The notes below the pieces were generated by a model that was not told the origin of the DNA, ran no database searches, and was given only the letters and a program-made list of their open reading frames with translations. A DNA stretch of 64,000 bases, taken from NCBI GenBank assembly GCA_026692665.1, contig JAPLOF010000025.1, forward strand, positions 31,944 through 95,943. The letters run 5' to 3'. This stretch comes from Planctomycetota bacterium. GTDB taxonomy: Bacteria; Planctomycetota; UBA1135; GCA-002686595. Position numbers and translations under genes: made by a program. Position 1 is the first letter of the stretch; every line of letters starts with the position of its first letter. Below, one piece after another: positions 1 through 10,329 of the stretch.

Positions 1-684
1 TACGGCGAGATCCTGCGCCAAGACGTGCTCGACGTCGCGCCTCACGGTGCCTTCAACGTGCACGCCTCCCTCCTCCCGCGACACCGTGGCGCATCGCCCA
101 TCCAGGCGGCGATCCTCGCCGGGGACGAGGAGACCGGCGTCGCGGTCCAGCGCATGGTGCTCGCGCTCGACGAAGGCGACATCGTCCACGAGGAGCGCAC
201 GCGCATCGGCCCTCACGAGAATGCGGGCGAACTCCTGGCGCGCCTCGCGGATCTCGGCGCCATCGCCGCGCTGCGCGCGCTCGACTCGATCGAAGCCGGC
301 ACGGTGAAGCCGCGGCCGCAGGATCCGGCCCTGGCCACCTACGCCCGACGGATCCTGAAGGAGGAGGGCGCGATCGACTGGACGCTCGACGCCGCCGCGA
401 TCGACCGTCACGTGCGCGCGCACACGCCGTGGCCGGGTGCTCGCACGACCGGGCCGGCTGCGGCCGAACTGACCCTGCTCGACGTCGTTCCCAGCCCGGA
501 CCACGTCCACGCCGCTCCACCCGGAACCCTGCTCGCGGTGAACCCCGCGCTTCTCGTCGCCTGCGGACGCGGAGCCCTCGAGATCCGGGCCCTGAAGCCG
601 GCGGGCAAGGGTCGCATGGACGCACTCGCCTGGTTGCGCGGCGCGCGTCTCGAAGTCGGCGCGCGCTTCGGATCCGCTCCTTGA
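1..684 (+). CDS. fmt: Methionyl-tRNA formyltransferase, 5'-truncated by window edge
   Basis: Transfers a formyl group from 10-formyl-tetrahydrofolate to Met-tRNA(fMet) for translation initiation. The open frame runs in from base 1, so the first ~90 residues lie outside the window. Visible are the catalytic block NVHASLLPRHRG (Asn and His of the active site plus the SLLP loop), then LDEGDIV with the catalytic Asp, and the C-terminal OB-fold tRNA-binding domain from about residue 115 of the visible part. The stop codon (682-684) overlaps the TTG start of the next gene by two bases. fmt-rsmB is a classical bacterial gene pair, which supports both calls. An ATG at 25 is internal, not the start. 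Confidence 0.95.
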   Translation, partial: YGEILRQDVLDVAPHGAFNVHASLLPRHRGASPIQAAILAGDEETGVAVQRMVLALDEGDIVHEERTRIGPHENAGELLARLADLGAIAALRALDSIEAGTVKPRPQDPALATYARRILKEEGAIDWTLDAAAIDRHVRAHTPWPGARTTGPAAAELTLLDVVPSPDHVHAAPPGTLLAVNPALLVACGRGALEIRALKPAGKGRMDALAWLRGARLEVGARFGSAP

Positions 685-1913
685 ACGCGCGCGTCGTCGC
701 CTGGCATCTGTTGCGCGAGACGCGCATCCTGACTCGCCGCGCGGTCCTGCGAGCCGTCCGCGACGCGGACCTCCAACCACGCGACCGCTCACTGCTCGTG
801 CACATCCTCGGCGCCGAACTCCGCCGCCGCACTGCGCTGCGCGCGATCGCCGAGCACTACGCCGAACGCCGCTTACGCCCGGACGTCGCGCTCTTCGCCC
901 ACATCGGCCTGGCGCAGCTCCTGTTCCTCGACGACGTCCCGGATCATGCGGCGATCTCGGAGACGGTCGAGTCCGCGCGCACGGCTCTCGGCGAACGGCC
1001 CTCCGCGGCCGTCAACGCGCTGCTGCGCCGCGTCCAGCGCGAGGTCCGTCGCGGAGCGAGCGGCGACGTTCGTCGCGATGTCCCCGTCGCGGACATCCAC
1101 TTCGAGCAGGCCGTCTTCGCCGATCCGGTCGCCCACTGGCTCCTGTGGGCCGAACAGGCGCTGTCTCTGCCTGTCCCCATCGGCCGGCGCTGGCGCAACC
1201 GTCTCGGAGCCGAGACCGCGGAAGGGCTCGCGCGCTCCATGATCGAGCCGCCCGACGTTTCGCTCCTCGTGTTGCGCGGAGAGGTCGGGCTCGTCGCCCA
1301 GGAACTCGCCGACTCCTCTCCGCGGCCCTCGGCGCATCCGCGCATGCTGCTCTTCCCGGCCGCGTCGCTTCGTACCGTTCGCGCGAGCGATGCCCTGCGC
1401 CGCGGTGACGCAGTCCTGCTGGGCGAGGCCCTCGTCCGGGCCGCGGAACTCGTCGGTGCCGCACCGGGCGAGCGCGTGATCGAGCTGCGCGCGAGAATGC
1501 GCTCGCCGAATCCTGCTCTGGCGCAATCAGGCGCCGACGTCGTTCTCCATGGACTCGAGAGCGCGCCGACCACGGGCTTCGACGCGGCTTTCCTCGCTGC
1601 GCCCTCCAGCGACACCGGCATCCTGGGGGCCAGACCGCAAGCGCGTTGGCGTTTCGACGCGGCGCGCTCGGCGGCGCTCGCAACCGCCCAGGTGTCGCTG
1701 CTGACCAGGGCCGCAGCCGCGGTTCGTTCCGGCGGACGCCTCGTCTACGCGACACGCAGCATCGAACCCGACGAGAACCAGCGCCGCATCCGGGCGTTCC
1801 TCGCCACGGAACCCGAGTGGTCTCTGGCCGCGGAGATCGAATCGCTGCCCGCCGTACGCGGTGCGAGCGGACCCGTCGACGGCGGCTACGCGGCGCGGCT
1901 CGAGCGACGCTGA
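681..1913 (+). CDS. Degenerate RsmB-like protein (NusB domain plus inactive m5C methyltransferase fold)
   Basis: 410 aa from a TTG start that overlaps the fmt stop (TTGA). The N-terminal ~140 residues look like the NusB-type RNA-binding domain of RsmB, the 16S rRNA C967 methyltransferase. The C-terminal part keeps the fold landmarks (ARWRFD, GGRLVYATRSIEPDENQ, final GGYAARL). The catalytic elements are gone. The motif IV Cys (PCSGTG in the family) reads PSSDTG, with Ser309. The motif VI Cys (TCS) reads TRS, with Arg359. The glycine-rich SAM loop (normally CAAPGGKT) is not recognisable after GERVIEL. I infer a protein that may still bind rRNA but cannot methylate by the known two-cysteine mechanism. 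The frame is intact and codon use is normal, so this is not a simple pseudogene. Confidence 0.8.
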   Translation: MNARVVAWHLLRETRILTRRAVLRAVRDADLQPRDRSLLVHILGAELRRRTALRAIAEHYAERRLRPDVALFAHIGLAQLLFLDDVPDHAAISETVESARTALGERPSAAVNALLRRVQREVRRGASGDVRRDVPVADIHFEQAVFADPVAHWLLWAEQALSLPVPIGRRWRNRLGAETAEGLARSMIEPPDVSLLVLRGEVGLVAQELADSSPRPSAHPRMLLFPAASLRTVRASDALRRGDAVLLGEALVRAAELVGAAPGERVIELRARMRSPNPALAQSGADVVLHGLESAPTTGFDAAFLAAPSSDTGILGARPQARWRFDAARSAALATAQVSLLTRAAAAVRSGGRLVYATRSIEPDENQRRIRAFLATEPEWSLAAEIESLPAVRGASGPVDGGYAARLERR

Positions 1914-1937
1914 CCGGGGCTTCCGGGTGCCAGGCGA

Positions 1938-2624
1938 TCAGCGCGCCGCGTCCAACGACTCGATCGTGAAGTCGTCGAACCAGGTCACGCTGTCGGCCTT
2001 CGTCCACAGTCCGGCCTTGCCAGCCCGCTCCAGCGTCGTGTCCTCGACGGAGAGGAGCGTCGTCCCGTCGTATTCGATGCGGAACGTGCTGCCGCGCGCC
2101 TCGACGAGCAGCTTGTGCCAGGCTTTGGCCACGTTCGCGGTCGCGCTCCCGAGTTGGGTCCGCACTCCGCCGACGACCCGATAGAAGCGCACGTTGCGCT
2201 CGAGCGCGTTCACGCGCGCCATGTAGTACGTGTCCGGATCGCGATAGCGCAGCACGATCCCGGCCGCCTGGTCGATCTCCCCGCTCCGCGTCTGGAACTG
2301 GACCGAGACGCGGGCGTCACGCGCGTCGACCGCCTTCGCGATGCACAACGGAAAACGCGACTCGGTCGGATCGGGGTTCGTCTGTGCCAGCACCTGGCCG
2401 CGCAGGGGTGCGCCGTCGCCGGGCTGCACGATCCAATTCCCGAGCGGGCCTTCGCCCGTGCGCTCGCTCATGAACCCGCTGGGGGTCTCTCCGAGGGCGC
2501 CGCTCTCGAAGTCGAACCGCGTCGCCGAGCGCTGCACGAGGCCACCCTCGCCCTTGGAAGCGGACTCCGTCCCCACGCATCCCAAGACGCAGAAGAGTCC
2601 ACAGAGCCAGATCGTGCGCGGCAT
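1938..2624 (-). CDS. Predicted lipoprotein with LamG/DUF1080-like lectin fold
   Basis: 228 aa. It begins with a short hydrophobic signal and a lipobox (VLGC, Cys16), so export and lipid anchoring are expected. The body resembles concanavalin-like beta-sandwich domains of the LamG/DUF1080 type: an alternating aromatic pattern, YRDPDTYYMARVNA, then WHKLLVEARGSTFRIEYDG near the end and a closing WFDDFTIE. Such domains bind or cleave glycans, but no catalytic residues can be assigned here. The frame is open upstream to 2765. I chose the ATG at 2624 because it gives a proper lipoprotein signal. It lies 85 bases downstream of the GspE-N-like gene on the same strand, possibly co-transcribed. Confidence 0.7.
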   Translation of the reverse strand: MPRTIWLCGLFCVLGCVGTESASKGEGGLVQRSATRFDFESGALGETPSGFMSERTGEGPLGNWIVQPGDGAPLRGQVLAQTNPDPTESRFPLCIAKAVDARDARVSVQFQTRSGEIDQAAGIVLRYRDPDTYYMARVNALERNVRFYRVVGGVRTQLGSATANVAKAWHKLLVEARGSTFRIEYDGTTLLSVEDTTLERAGKAGLWTKADSVTWFDDFTIESLDAAR

Positions 2625-2709
2625 GCCGATGTCCCCGTGCGCGGCTCGACGACTCCGCGCTGACGCGCAGCCTACCGCATCTCGCTGGCCTTCACGATCC
2701 GCCGCCCGA

Positions 2710-3309
2710 TCAGCCCACGCCCGTGTCCGGCTGGCCGGTGCCCAGATCGAACTGAACGGCTGCATCCGCGGCGTCGAAGATGTTGCCCCACTCCGGATTC
2801 GACAGCACCGCGCCGGCCTGTGCCGCGACCGTGATCGCGCCCGGCAACGTGGCGTGGAGCTTCGGCGCGAGGTTCTGGTCGATCCACCGCCGATTGCTCT
2901 GCACGGAACCGACCACGGGGAGGACCGTGAGCTCGCCCTCGGCGATCGGGATCCCGCTCAGGACCTCGGCCAATACCAGCCCGGGCATGGAAACCGTCAG
3001 CACGCTCCCGAATCGTCCCATGGGAACGAGGCCGTGCTCCGCGAGATACGCGATGTCGAGCCCGTCGAGCGCGCGCGCATCCGGCTTGCACAACTCGAGC
3101 GGCAGGAACGGCAGGTTGTAGATCTCCGCCACGACCTTCCCGAGTTCCCAGTCCCCGACGAGGTTCGCGTTCACGATCGACTCGACGAACGAGGCGTGTC
3201 CGTGCCCGCTGAGTTGCATGGCCTCGCGCAGGGCCTGCGATTCGCACAGGCCGCGGTCGATCAGCGCGTCCGAGAGCCTCTGGTAGTCGAGCCGTTGGTG
3301 GAGCTTCAC
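2710..3309 (-). CDS. Stand-alone GspE/MshE N-terminal (MshEN-type) domain protein
   Basis: 199 aa. The first ~110 residues have the pattern of the N-terminal domain of type II secretion and type IV pilus ATPases: RLSDALIDRGLCESQALREA, then a second helix pair and EIYNLPFLPLE, followed by a block like IAYLAEHGLVPMGRFG. The ATPase core (Walker A, Asp/His boxes) is absent, and the protein ends with ~70 residues lacking a recognised family. In MshE and BcsE-like proteins this domain can bind c-di-GMP, so a free-standing regulator is possible, but that is inference. A ~240-base gap separates it from the 3' end of gyrB on the same strand. Confidence 0.65.
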   Translation of the reverse strand: MKLHQRLDYQRLSDALIDRGLCESQALREAMQLSGHGHASFVESIVNANLVGDWELGKVVAEIYNLPFLPLELCKPDARALDGLDIAYLAEHGLVPMGRFGSVLTVSMPGLVLAEVLSGIPIAEGELTVLPVVGSVQSNRRWIDQNLAPKLHATLPGAITVAAQAGAVLSNPEWGNIFDAADAAVQFDLGTGQPDTGVG

Positions 3310-3550
3310 GTCGTGGGTCCGGTCGCACGCGGGCCCGGCATGGGATCCGACGTACGTGCTCCGCTATCGGCGTGGGAACCGATCGACCCTGAGGTGGAAG
3401 AGCTTTCCTGGTCGGCCTCTGGAGGAAGGGTCGGCCCCCGATGGGATCCACGGGGCCGGAACGCCACGCGAGACCGGAAGTCGGTGGCAGCCCATTGGGT
3501 CCGCCGTCGCTACCGACGTGCTGCGGCTGCGAGTTGGGTCTCGCCCCCCC

Positions 3551-5989
<2,439 letters not shown>

Positions 5990-6367
5990 TCAGTTCCTGG
6001 CCTTGAAGGCGATGCTTCGCACGTCCGCGGTCCCGAGCAGCTGGTTCACCCGCGCGCGCAGCTCCTCGCCGCGGAAGGACACGAGTTCGTGGTAGTGACT
6101 GGCCGAATCGACCTCGACGGTCAGGACTCCGCGCGCGAACCGGACTGGACGTGCTCGCCGCGCCAGGTCCGCCCCAGCCGCGGAGTCGAACGCCGCATAG
6201 ACCGGAGATTCCGAGCGTCGACGCGCCAAGCCCGTCTCGCGCAGATACGACGCGAGCGAGTCCTGCAACGAGGACACGCCCCTGCGCCCGCCGCGTTCGA
6301 CGCGCCCGAAAGCCGCGCGCAACTCGCCGTCGTGCCGCGCCTGATCGATCCCGACCGGTTGCTTCAC
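5990..6367 (-). CDS. dciA: DUF721 / DciA-type replicative helicase loader
   Basis: 125 aa with a DUF721 domain in its C-terminal ~85 residues (LRETGLARRR, then VEVDSASHYHELVSFRGEELRARVNQLLG). DciA proteins help load the DnaB replicative helicase at the origin in bacteria that lack DnaC or DnaI. The gene starts with GTG overlapping the dnaN stop (GTGA at 6364-6367) and ends three bases before gyrB, so it sits inside the replication operon. That position strengthens the DciA reading over a generic DUF721 label. No other helicase loader is seen in the window. Confidence 0.8.
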   Translation of the reverse strand: MKQPVGIDQARHDGELRAAFGRVERGGRRGVSSLQDSLASYLRETGLARRRSESPVYAAFDSAAGADLARRARPVRFARGVLTVEVDSASHYHELVSFRGEELRARVNQLLGTADVRSIAFKARN

Positions 6368-7527
6368 GCGTCCACCGTGATCGGCATCACGATGTAGACA
6401 TAGTTTTCGCCGAGGGTGAACTTGCCCGGACTCGTCTTCTCGTTGAATTCGAGCTTCACGATGCTGCCTTCGCAGTTCTTCAGGCCCTCGAGCAGGTAGT
6501 CGGGGTTGAAGGCGATCTCCGCGGACGCCGTGCCCTTGAAGTCGCAGTCCATTCGCGCACGAGCCTCGCCGCGGCCGACCGATTGCCCGAACAGTGCAAG
6601 TTCGGTCTTCTCCGCCTTGAGCTTCACCGCGCGCGCCTCGACCCCGGTGACGTTCGCCACCAGCCGGAGCTTGCGCGCCAGCATGTCCGCATCCGCCTCG
6701 AGGAAGTTGTGCGTCTCGCGCGGAATCACCGCCGAGTACTTGGGGAACTCCCCGTCGATGAGGCGCGCGAAGATCTCGGCGTTCTTCGTCTTCAGCCCGA
6801 TCTGGTTCTCGCCCAGGTGCAATTGCACCGATTCGAGCGGATCCGAAATGACGCGGCAGAAGAGCTGCATGCCCTTCGTGGGGACGATCGCCGGCCTGGC
6901 GCGCTCGGTCGGACCCCGGCGTTCCGCCGGGATGCTCGCCATCGCCAGGCGCCGGCCGTCGGTCGCGACGAGGCGCAGTTGGCCGTCTTCGTACTCCGTC
7001 AGCACGCCGTGCATCGCGTACCGACCGGCTTCCCGCGCCGCGGCGAAGGACGTCCGCTGGACGACGCGCGTGAAGGCCCCGCCCTGGACCGCCACCGTCG
7101 CCTGATCGCCGAAGCTGGCGATGACCGGGAACTCGTCGCGATCGACGGTGACGAGTTCGCAGCGGTCCTCGCCCCCCTGGATCGTGAACGTGTTTTCCTG
7201 GGTCGACAGCACGACTTCGTCAGCGGACAGGTCACGCACGAAGTCGAGCGCCACCCGCGCCGGCACGACGGCCACTCCGGGCTCGTCCACCCGCAGGACT
7301 CCCCCGCGGAGCACCTTCTCGTCCTTCGAATCCCCCTCGCGCGCCTCGCCGATCGGGATGCGGAACCGCACCGAACAGTCGAGGTCGGTGCCGAGGATCT
7401 CGAGACCGTCGATCGTGGCCACGAGGCACACGTTCTCGAGCACGGGCTTGGGACTCTTCGAAGGGACGACGTTGTTCACGATCGCCAGTCCTTCGCGCAG
7501 CTTCTCGCGATCGCACACGACTTTCAT
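6364..7527 (-). CDS. dnaN: DNA polymerase III beta sliding clamp
   Basis: 387 aa ring-forming processivity clamp. The start MKVVCDREKLREGLAIVNNVV matches the conserved beta-clamp opening. The three-domain length and the C-terminal YVIMPI motif are typical, and the protein ends PITVDA instead of the more usual PMRL. The frame stays open 46 codons upstream to 7665 and would encode an acidic EEDDEEEEE run. I reject that extension because the family starts at MKV and the upstream DNA is the low-complexity TTC tract of the candidate origin. dnaN is the second gene of the dnaA-dnaN-dciA-gyrB block. Confidence 0.96.
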   Translation of the reverse strand: MKVVCDREKLREGLAIVNNVVPSKSPKPVLENVCLVATIDGLEILGTDLDCSVRFRIPIGEAREGDSKDEKVLRGGVLRVDEPGVAVVPARVALDFVRDLSADEVVLSTQENTFTIQGGEDRCELVTVDRDEFPVIASFGDQATVAVQGGAFTRVVQRTSFAAAREAGRYAMHGVLTEYEDGQLRLVATDGRRLAMASIPAERRGPTERARPAIVPTKGMQLFCRVISDPLESVQLHLGENQIGLKTKNAEIFARLIDGEFPKYSAVIPRETHNFLEADADMLARKLRLVANVTGVEARAVKLKAEKTELALFGQSVGRGEARARMDCDFKGTASAEIAFNPDYLLEGLKNCEGSIVKLEFNEKTSPGKFTLGENYVYIVMPITVDA

Positions 7528-8248
7528 GCTTCTGGAACTCCGGGCAGGCGAGCGAGGCTCGATCGGTTCGGGGGTTGGATATCGAAGAGATCCTTCTTCT
7601 TCTTCTTCATCATCTTCTTCAGGGACGACGTCGAGTGTGGAGAAGGTCGAGGACGGGAGCTGCAAGCATCCGGCTGGAAGACACTTGCGGTGGAACGGAC
7701 CAGGGCCAAGGAGCGCTGAGGGCTCGTGGAGGTTTCGTGGAGCGAGTGCGATTCATCCACAGCGGCCCACACGCGATCGCGGGTCAGCACGGCGGATGCG
7801 GAGAAGTGCCGTTCCATCCACGAAGATCCAGGTGCGTCTCCGGAGGGAATACAGGTGTTGCGCACAGGGTTTCCGCAGGCTGTTCCGACAGGCCGTTTCG
7901 GTTGGGGAGCGAAGCAGCGAAAAGGCCCGGATCCAGGCCATTTTCCAGCCGCTCGCCGAACCCCACCAGGGTAGCGAATCCGGGGGGCGCCGTCGAGGTT
8001 TCGGAGGTGTCCCGAGAGCCTTCCGAAGGCCGCGTCGACCCCCACGCCGCGGCTCGCGCGGCATCGCGCGGGAGGTCCGTCGAACCGTTTCCGTCCACGG
8101 CGCAGGGAATCCCGGTCGAGGGGTCGGCGCAATGGGCGCGGGTCGCTGCCGAAGTGCCCTGGAGAGGCCCCCGAGCCCGGCGCGGGACCCGCGGGTCCGC
8201 GCCGTTCGACCGCTGCGGGGCGTTCGAGGCCCGCCGGCTCGAAGCCTC
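7528..8248. other. dnaA-dnaN intergenic region, candidate oriC
   Basis: 721 bases without a credible gene between dnaA and dnaN, the usual location of bacterial oriC. It contains a pyrimidine tract of repeated TTC triplets (about 7592-7620), one of the least GC-rich stretches nearby. It also contains two 9-mers one mismatch from the DnaA box TTATCCACA: 7636-7644 (TGTGGAGAA, reverse orientation) and 7753-7761 (TCATCCACA). Weaker relatives (CATCCACG, CGTCCACG) occur near 7815 and 8090. The DnaA-proximal end carries the dnaA terminator hairpin. Spacing and box quality are not strong enough to define individual sites with certainty. Confidence 0.55.
8179..8203 (-). terminator. Hairpin downstream of dnaA
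   Basis: A GC-rich inverted repeat with the core GGGACCCGCGGGTCC flanked by complementary GGCGCG/CGCGCC arms (one bulged G) lies 46 bases past the dnaA stop. It has no T-run. The same core recurs in the terminator palindrome after parB (24991-25036). Confidence 0.5.
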
Positions 8249-9925
8249 TCAGGCCGGGCGGACCTGCAGACGCGCCAGGAAGTCGTCCACGAGCTCGCGG
8301 ATCCCGACGTCGCTCGCCATCAGCGTCTGCACCTTCTCGATTCCGTAGAGCACGGTGGAGTGGTCGCGGCCCCCGAAGTAGTTGCCGATCTCCTCGAGCG
8401 AGTGGCGGGTGATCCGGCGCGCGAGGTACATGGCGACCTGCCGCGGCAGGACGATCGCGGCGGTCCTGCGCTTGGATTGGAGCTCGCTGAGCTTCACGTC
8501 GTAGTGCGCGGTCACGAGCGCGAGGATGTCCCCCATCGCCGGCTGCGCACGGCGGGACGTGAAGAGGTCGCGCAGCACGTCGCGCGCGAAGTCGCACGTC
8601 AGCGGCGTCCCCGACACCGACGCGAAGCCGAGCAGACGCGTGACGGCGCCCTCGAGCTCGCGGATGTTGCTCTCGATGCGCTCCGCGAGCAGTGCGGCGA
8701 CGTCGTCGGGCAGCTCGTGGCCGCGTTCGCGGCTCTTGCGTTTCAGGATCGCCATGCGGGTCTCGTAGCAGGGCGGTTCCATCTCGGTGACGAGGCCCCA
8801 CTTGAAGCGCGAGACGAGGCGCTCCTGCAGCGTCGGGATGTCCTTCGGCGGGCCGTCGGACGAGAGCACGATCTGTTTGCCCTGCTGGTGCAGCGTGTTG
8901 AACGTGTGGAAGAACTCCTCCTGGGTCCGCTCCTTGTTGGCGAGCACCTGGATGTCGTCCACGACGAGCACGTCGACGCTGCGGTACTTGTTGCGGAACT
9001 CCTGGATGTCGCCGTTCTCGAGCGCGCTGATGAAGTGGTTCACGAACGTCTCGCAGGACAGATACAGGATCCGTGCCTTGGGATTGCGCGTGAGGATCGC
9101 GAAGCACATCGACTGCAGGAGGTGCGTCTTTCCGAGACCGACCGATCCATGCAGGAAGAACGGGTTGTAGGCCTTTCCAGGCTGTTCCGCGGCGCCCATG
9201 GCCGCCGCGTGGGCGAAGCGGTTGCACGGGCCCACGACGAAGTTGTCGAAGGTGTACTTGGGGTTCAGGCCCAGCTCGGCCGCGAGCCCGAAGCCGCGCA
9301 GGAGATCGTGATGGCGAGCGTCCGGGCCGCGTCCTTCCGTCGGTCGATCCGTCGTCGCGTCCTGGTCCGCGCTCACGTCGCGGGCGGACGTGTTCGACGA
9401 CGCGGAGGCGAGCGAGCGGGCCGGATCTTCGTGCGCCCGGCGCGCGGTGGAGAGCGCCAGTTCGGGAACGACGACGACTTCGATGCGCCGCGCGGCGCCG
9501 AACGTCTCCCGCGCGGCCTGGGCCAGCGGCTCCGCGTAGTAGCGTTCGAGCCACTCGCGCGAGAAGTCGTTCTGGACACCGAAGCGCAGGACCTCGTCGT
9601 CGGCGTGGACGAGTGCCGCGCGCTGGAACCAGGTGGCGAACTGGGCGGGCTCGACACGGGCGCGGATCGCGTGCTGCAACTCGCGCCAGAGGACCTCGAG
9701 CGACCGCGCGGGGCCCGTGACCGCAGCTTCCCGGGCGGCGGGAGTCGTGGGGAGCCCCGCCGCGGCCTGGGGCTGGAGAGGCGTCGGGGTTCCCGCGTCG
9801 GTTCCAGGACGGATCGCCGCCACGCGGTCCAACTCCACGGAACGGCTGTCGGACGCACGGCGCTCCTCGTGCGGGCGGGCGAATTCAGGCGCGCGATCGG
9901 CGCGAGCGGACTCACGTTCGTGCAT
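8249..9925 (-). CDS. dnaA: Chromosomal replication initiator DnaA
   Basis: 558 aa AAA+ initiator. Domain I lies at about residues 73-140 (LEVLWRELQHAI...). A variable linker follows, then the AAA+ core with Walker A HGSVGLGKTHLL, Walker B VLVVDDIQVL and the sensor region YETRMAILKRKS. The C-terminal DnaA-box-binding helix-turn-helix contains MYLARRITRHSLEEIGNYFGGRDHSTV. About 70 low-complexity residues precede domain I, so the true start could be an internal GTG. It heads the minus-strand replication block, with a 404-base non-coding region upstream and the candidate origin downstream. Confidence 0.97.
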   Translation of the reverse strand: MHERESARADRAPEFARPHEERRASDSRSVELDRVAAIRPGTDAGTPTPLQPQAAAGLPTTPAAREAAVTGPARSLEVLWRELQHAIRARVEPAQFATWFQRAALVHADDEVLRFGVQNDFSREWLERYYAEPLAQAARETFGAARRIEVVVVPELALSTARRAHEDPARSLASASSNTSARDVSADQDATTDRPTEGRGPDARHHDLLRGFGLAAELGLNPKYTFDNFVVGPCNRFAHAAAMGAAEQPGKAYNPFFLHGSVGLGKTHLLQSMCFAILTRNPKARILYLSCETFVNHFISALENGDIQEFRNKYRSVDVLVVDDIQVLANKERTQEEFFHTFNTLHQQGKQIVLSSDGPPKDIPTLQERLVSRFKWGLVTEMEPPCYETRMAILKRKSRERGHELPDDVAALLAERIESNIRELEGAVTRLLGFASVSGTPLTCDFARDVLRDLFTSRRAQPAMGDILALVTAHYDVKLSELQSKRRTAAIVLPRQVAMYLARRITRHSLEEIGNYFGGRDHSTVLYGIEKVQTLMASDVGIRELVDDFLARLQVRPA

Positions 9926-10329
9926 GACTGCGGGGACGTGCGGAACGGCGCTGGGGGGGGAGGCGCGGGCTGATTTTCAGGTTGGGACGGATCCCAAGCC
10001 TGAACCGCAGGGCGGCCGGGTGCGAGCGGGGGGGGAACGGAAGTGCGAACGAGGGTGCCCCAGCGGGAGCTGCGGCGGAGTCTCGGGTGGGCCAGCGGGA
10101 AGCCTTCGACGCGTGGCGCGAGCACCTCGGGGGGGCGAGGGCGCGTGTCGGTGTCGAGGAGACCCGCAGGCTCGTCGGAGAGGGTCGTGCGAGGCTCGGA
10201 GGTCCGAGGTCCCGCGCGGCCCCTCTCGTCGTGCGAGGGAGGGACATTCCAGCGTGCGGCGGCGCGCTGTCAACGCGTGGGACGGGGTCTCTTCACGCTG
10301 CGTTCGCAAGCCCGCGCCCGAACGCCGAG
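9926..10329. other. dnaA upstream region, no gene seen
   Basis: 404 non-coding bases between the dnaA start and the 3' end of the cysteine desulfurase gene, both on the minus strand. It must contain the dnaA promoter. Three G homopolymer runs stand out (about 9953-9960, 10028-10035 and 10129-10135). I see no convincing DnaA box, tRNA or conserved small ORF. Confidence 0.5.

Noticed and set aside
3480..3517. Terminator hairpin downstream of gyrB
   Set aside because: The stem is only 6 bp plus a mismatch with a long loop and no T-run; not distinguishable from chance in this GC-rich DNA.
7528..7665. N-terminal extension of dnaN with an acidic EEDDEEEEE run
   Set aside because: Beta clamps begin at the MKV block. 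The acidic run is just the translated TTC/GAA tract of the origin region.
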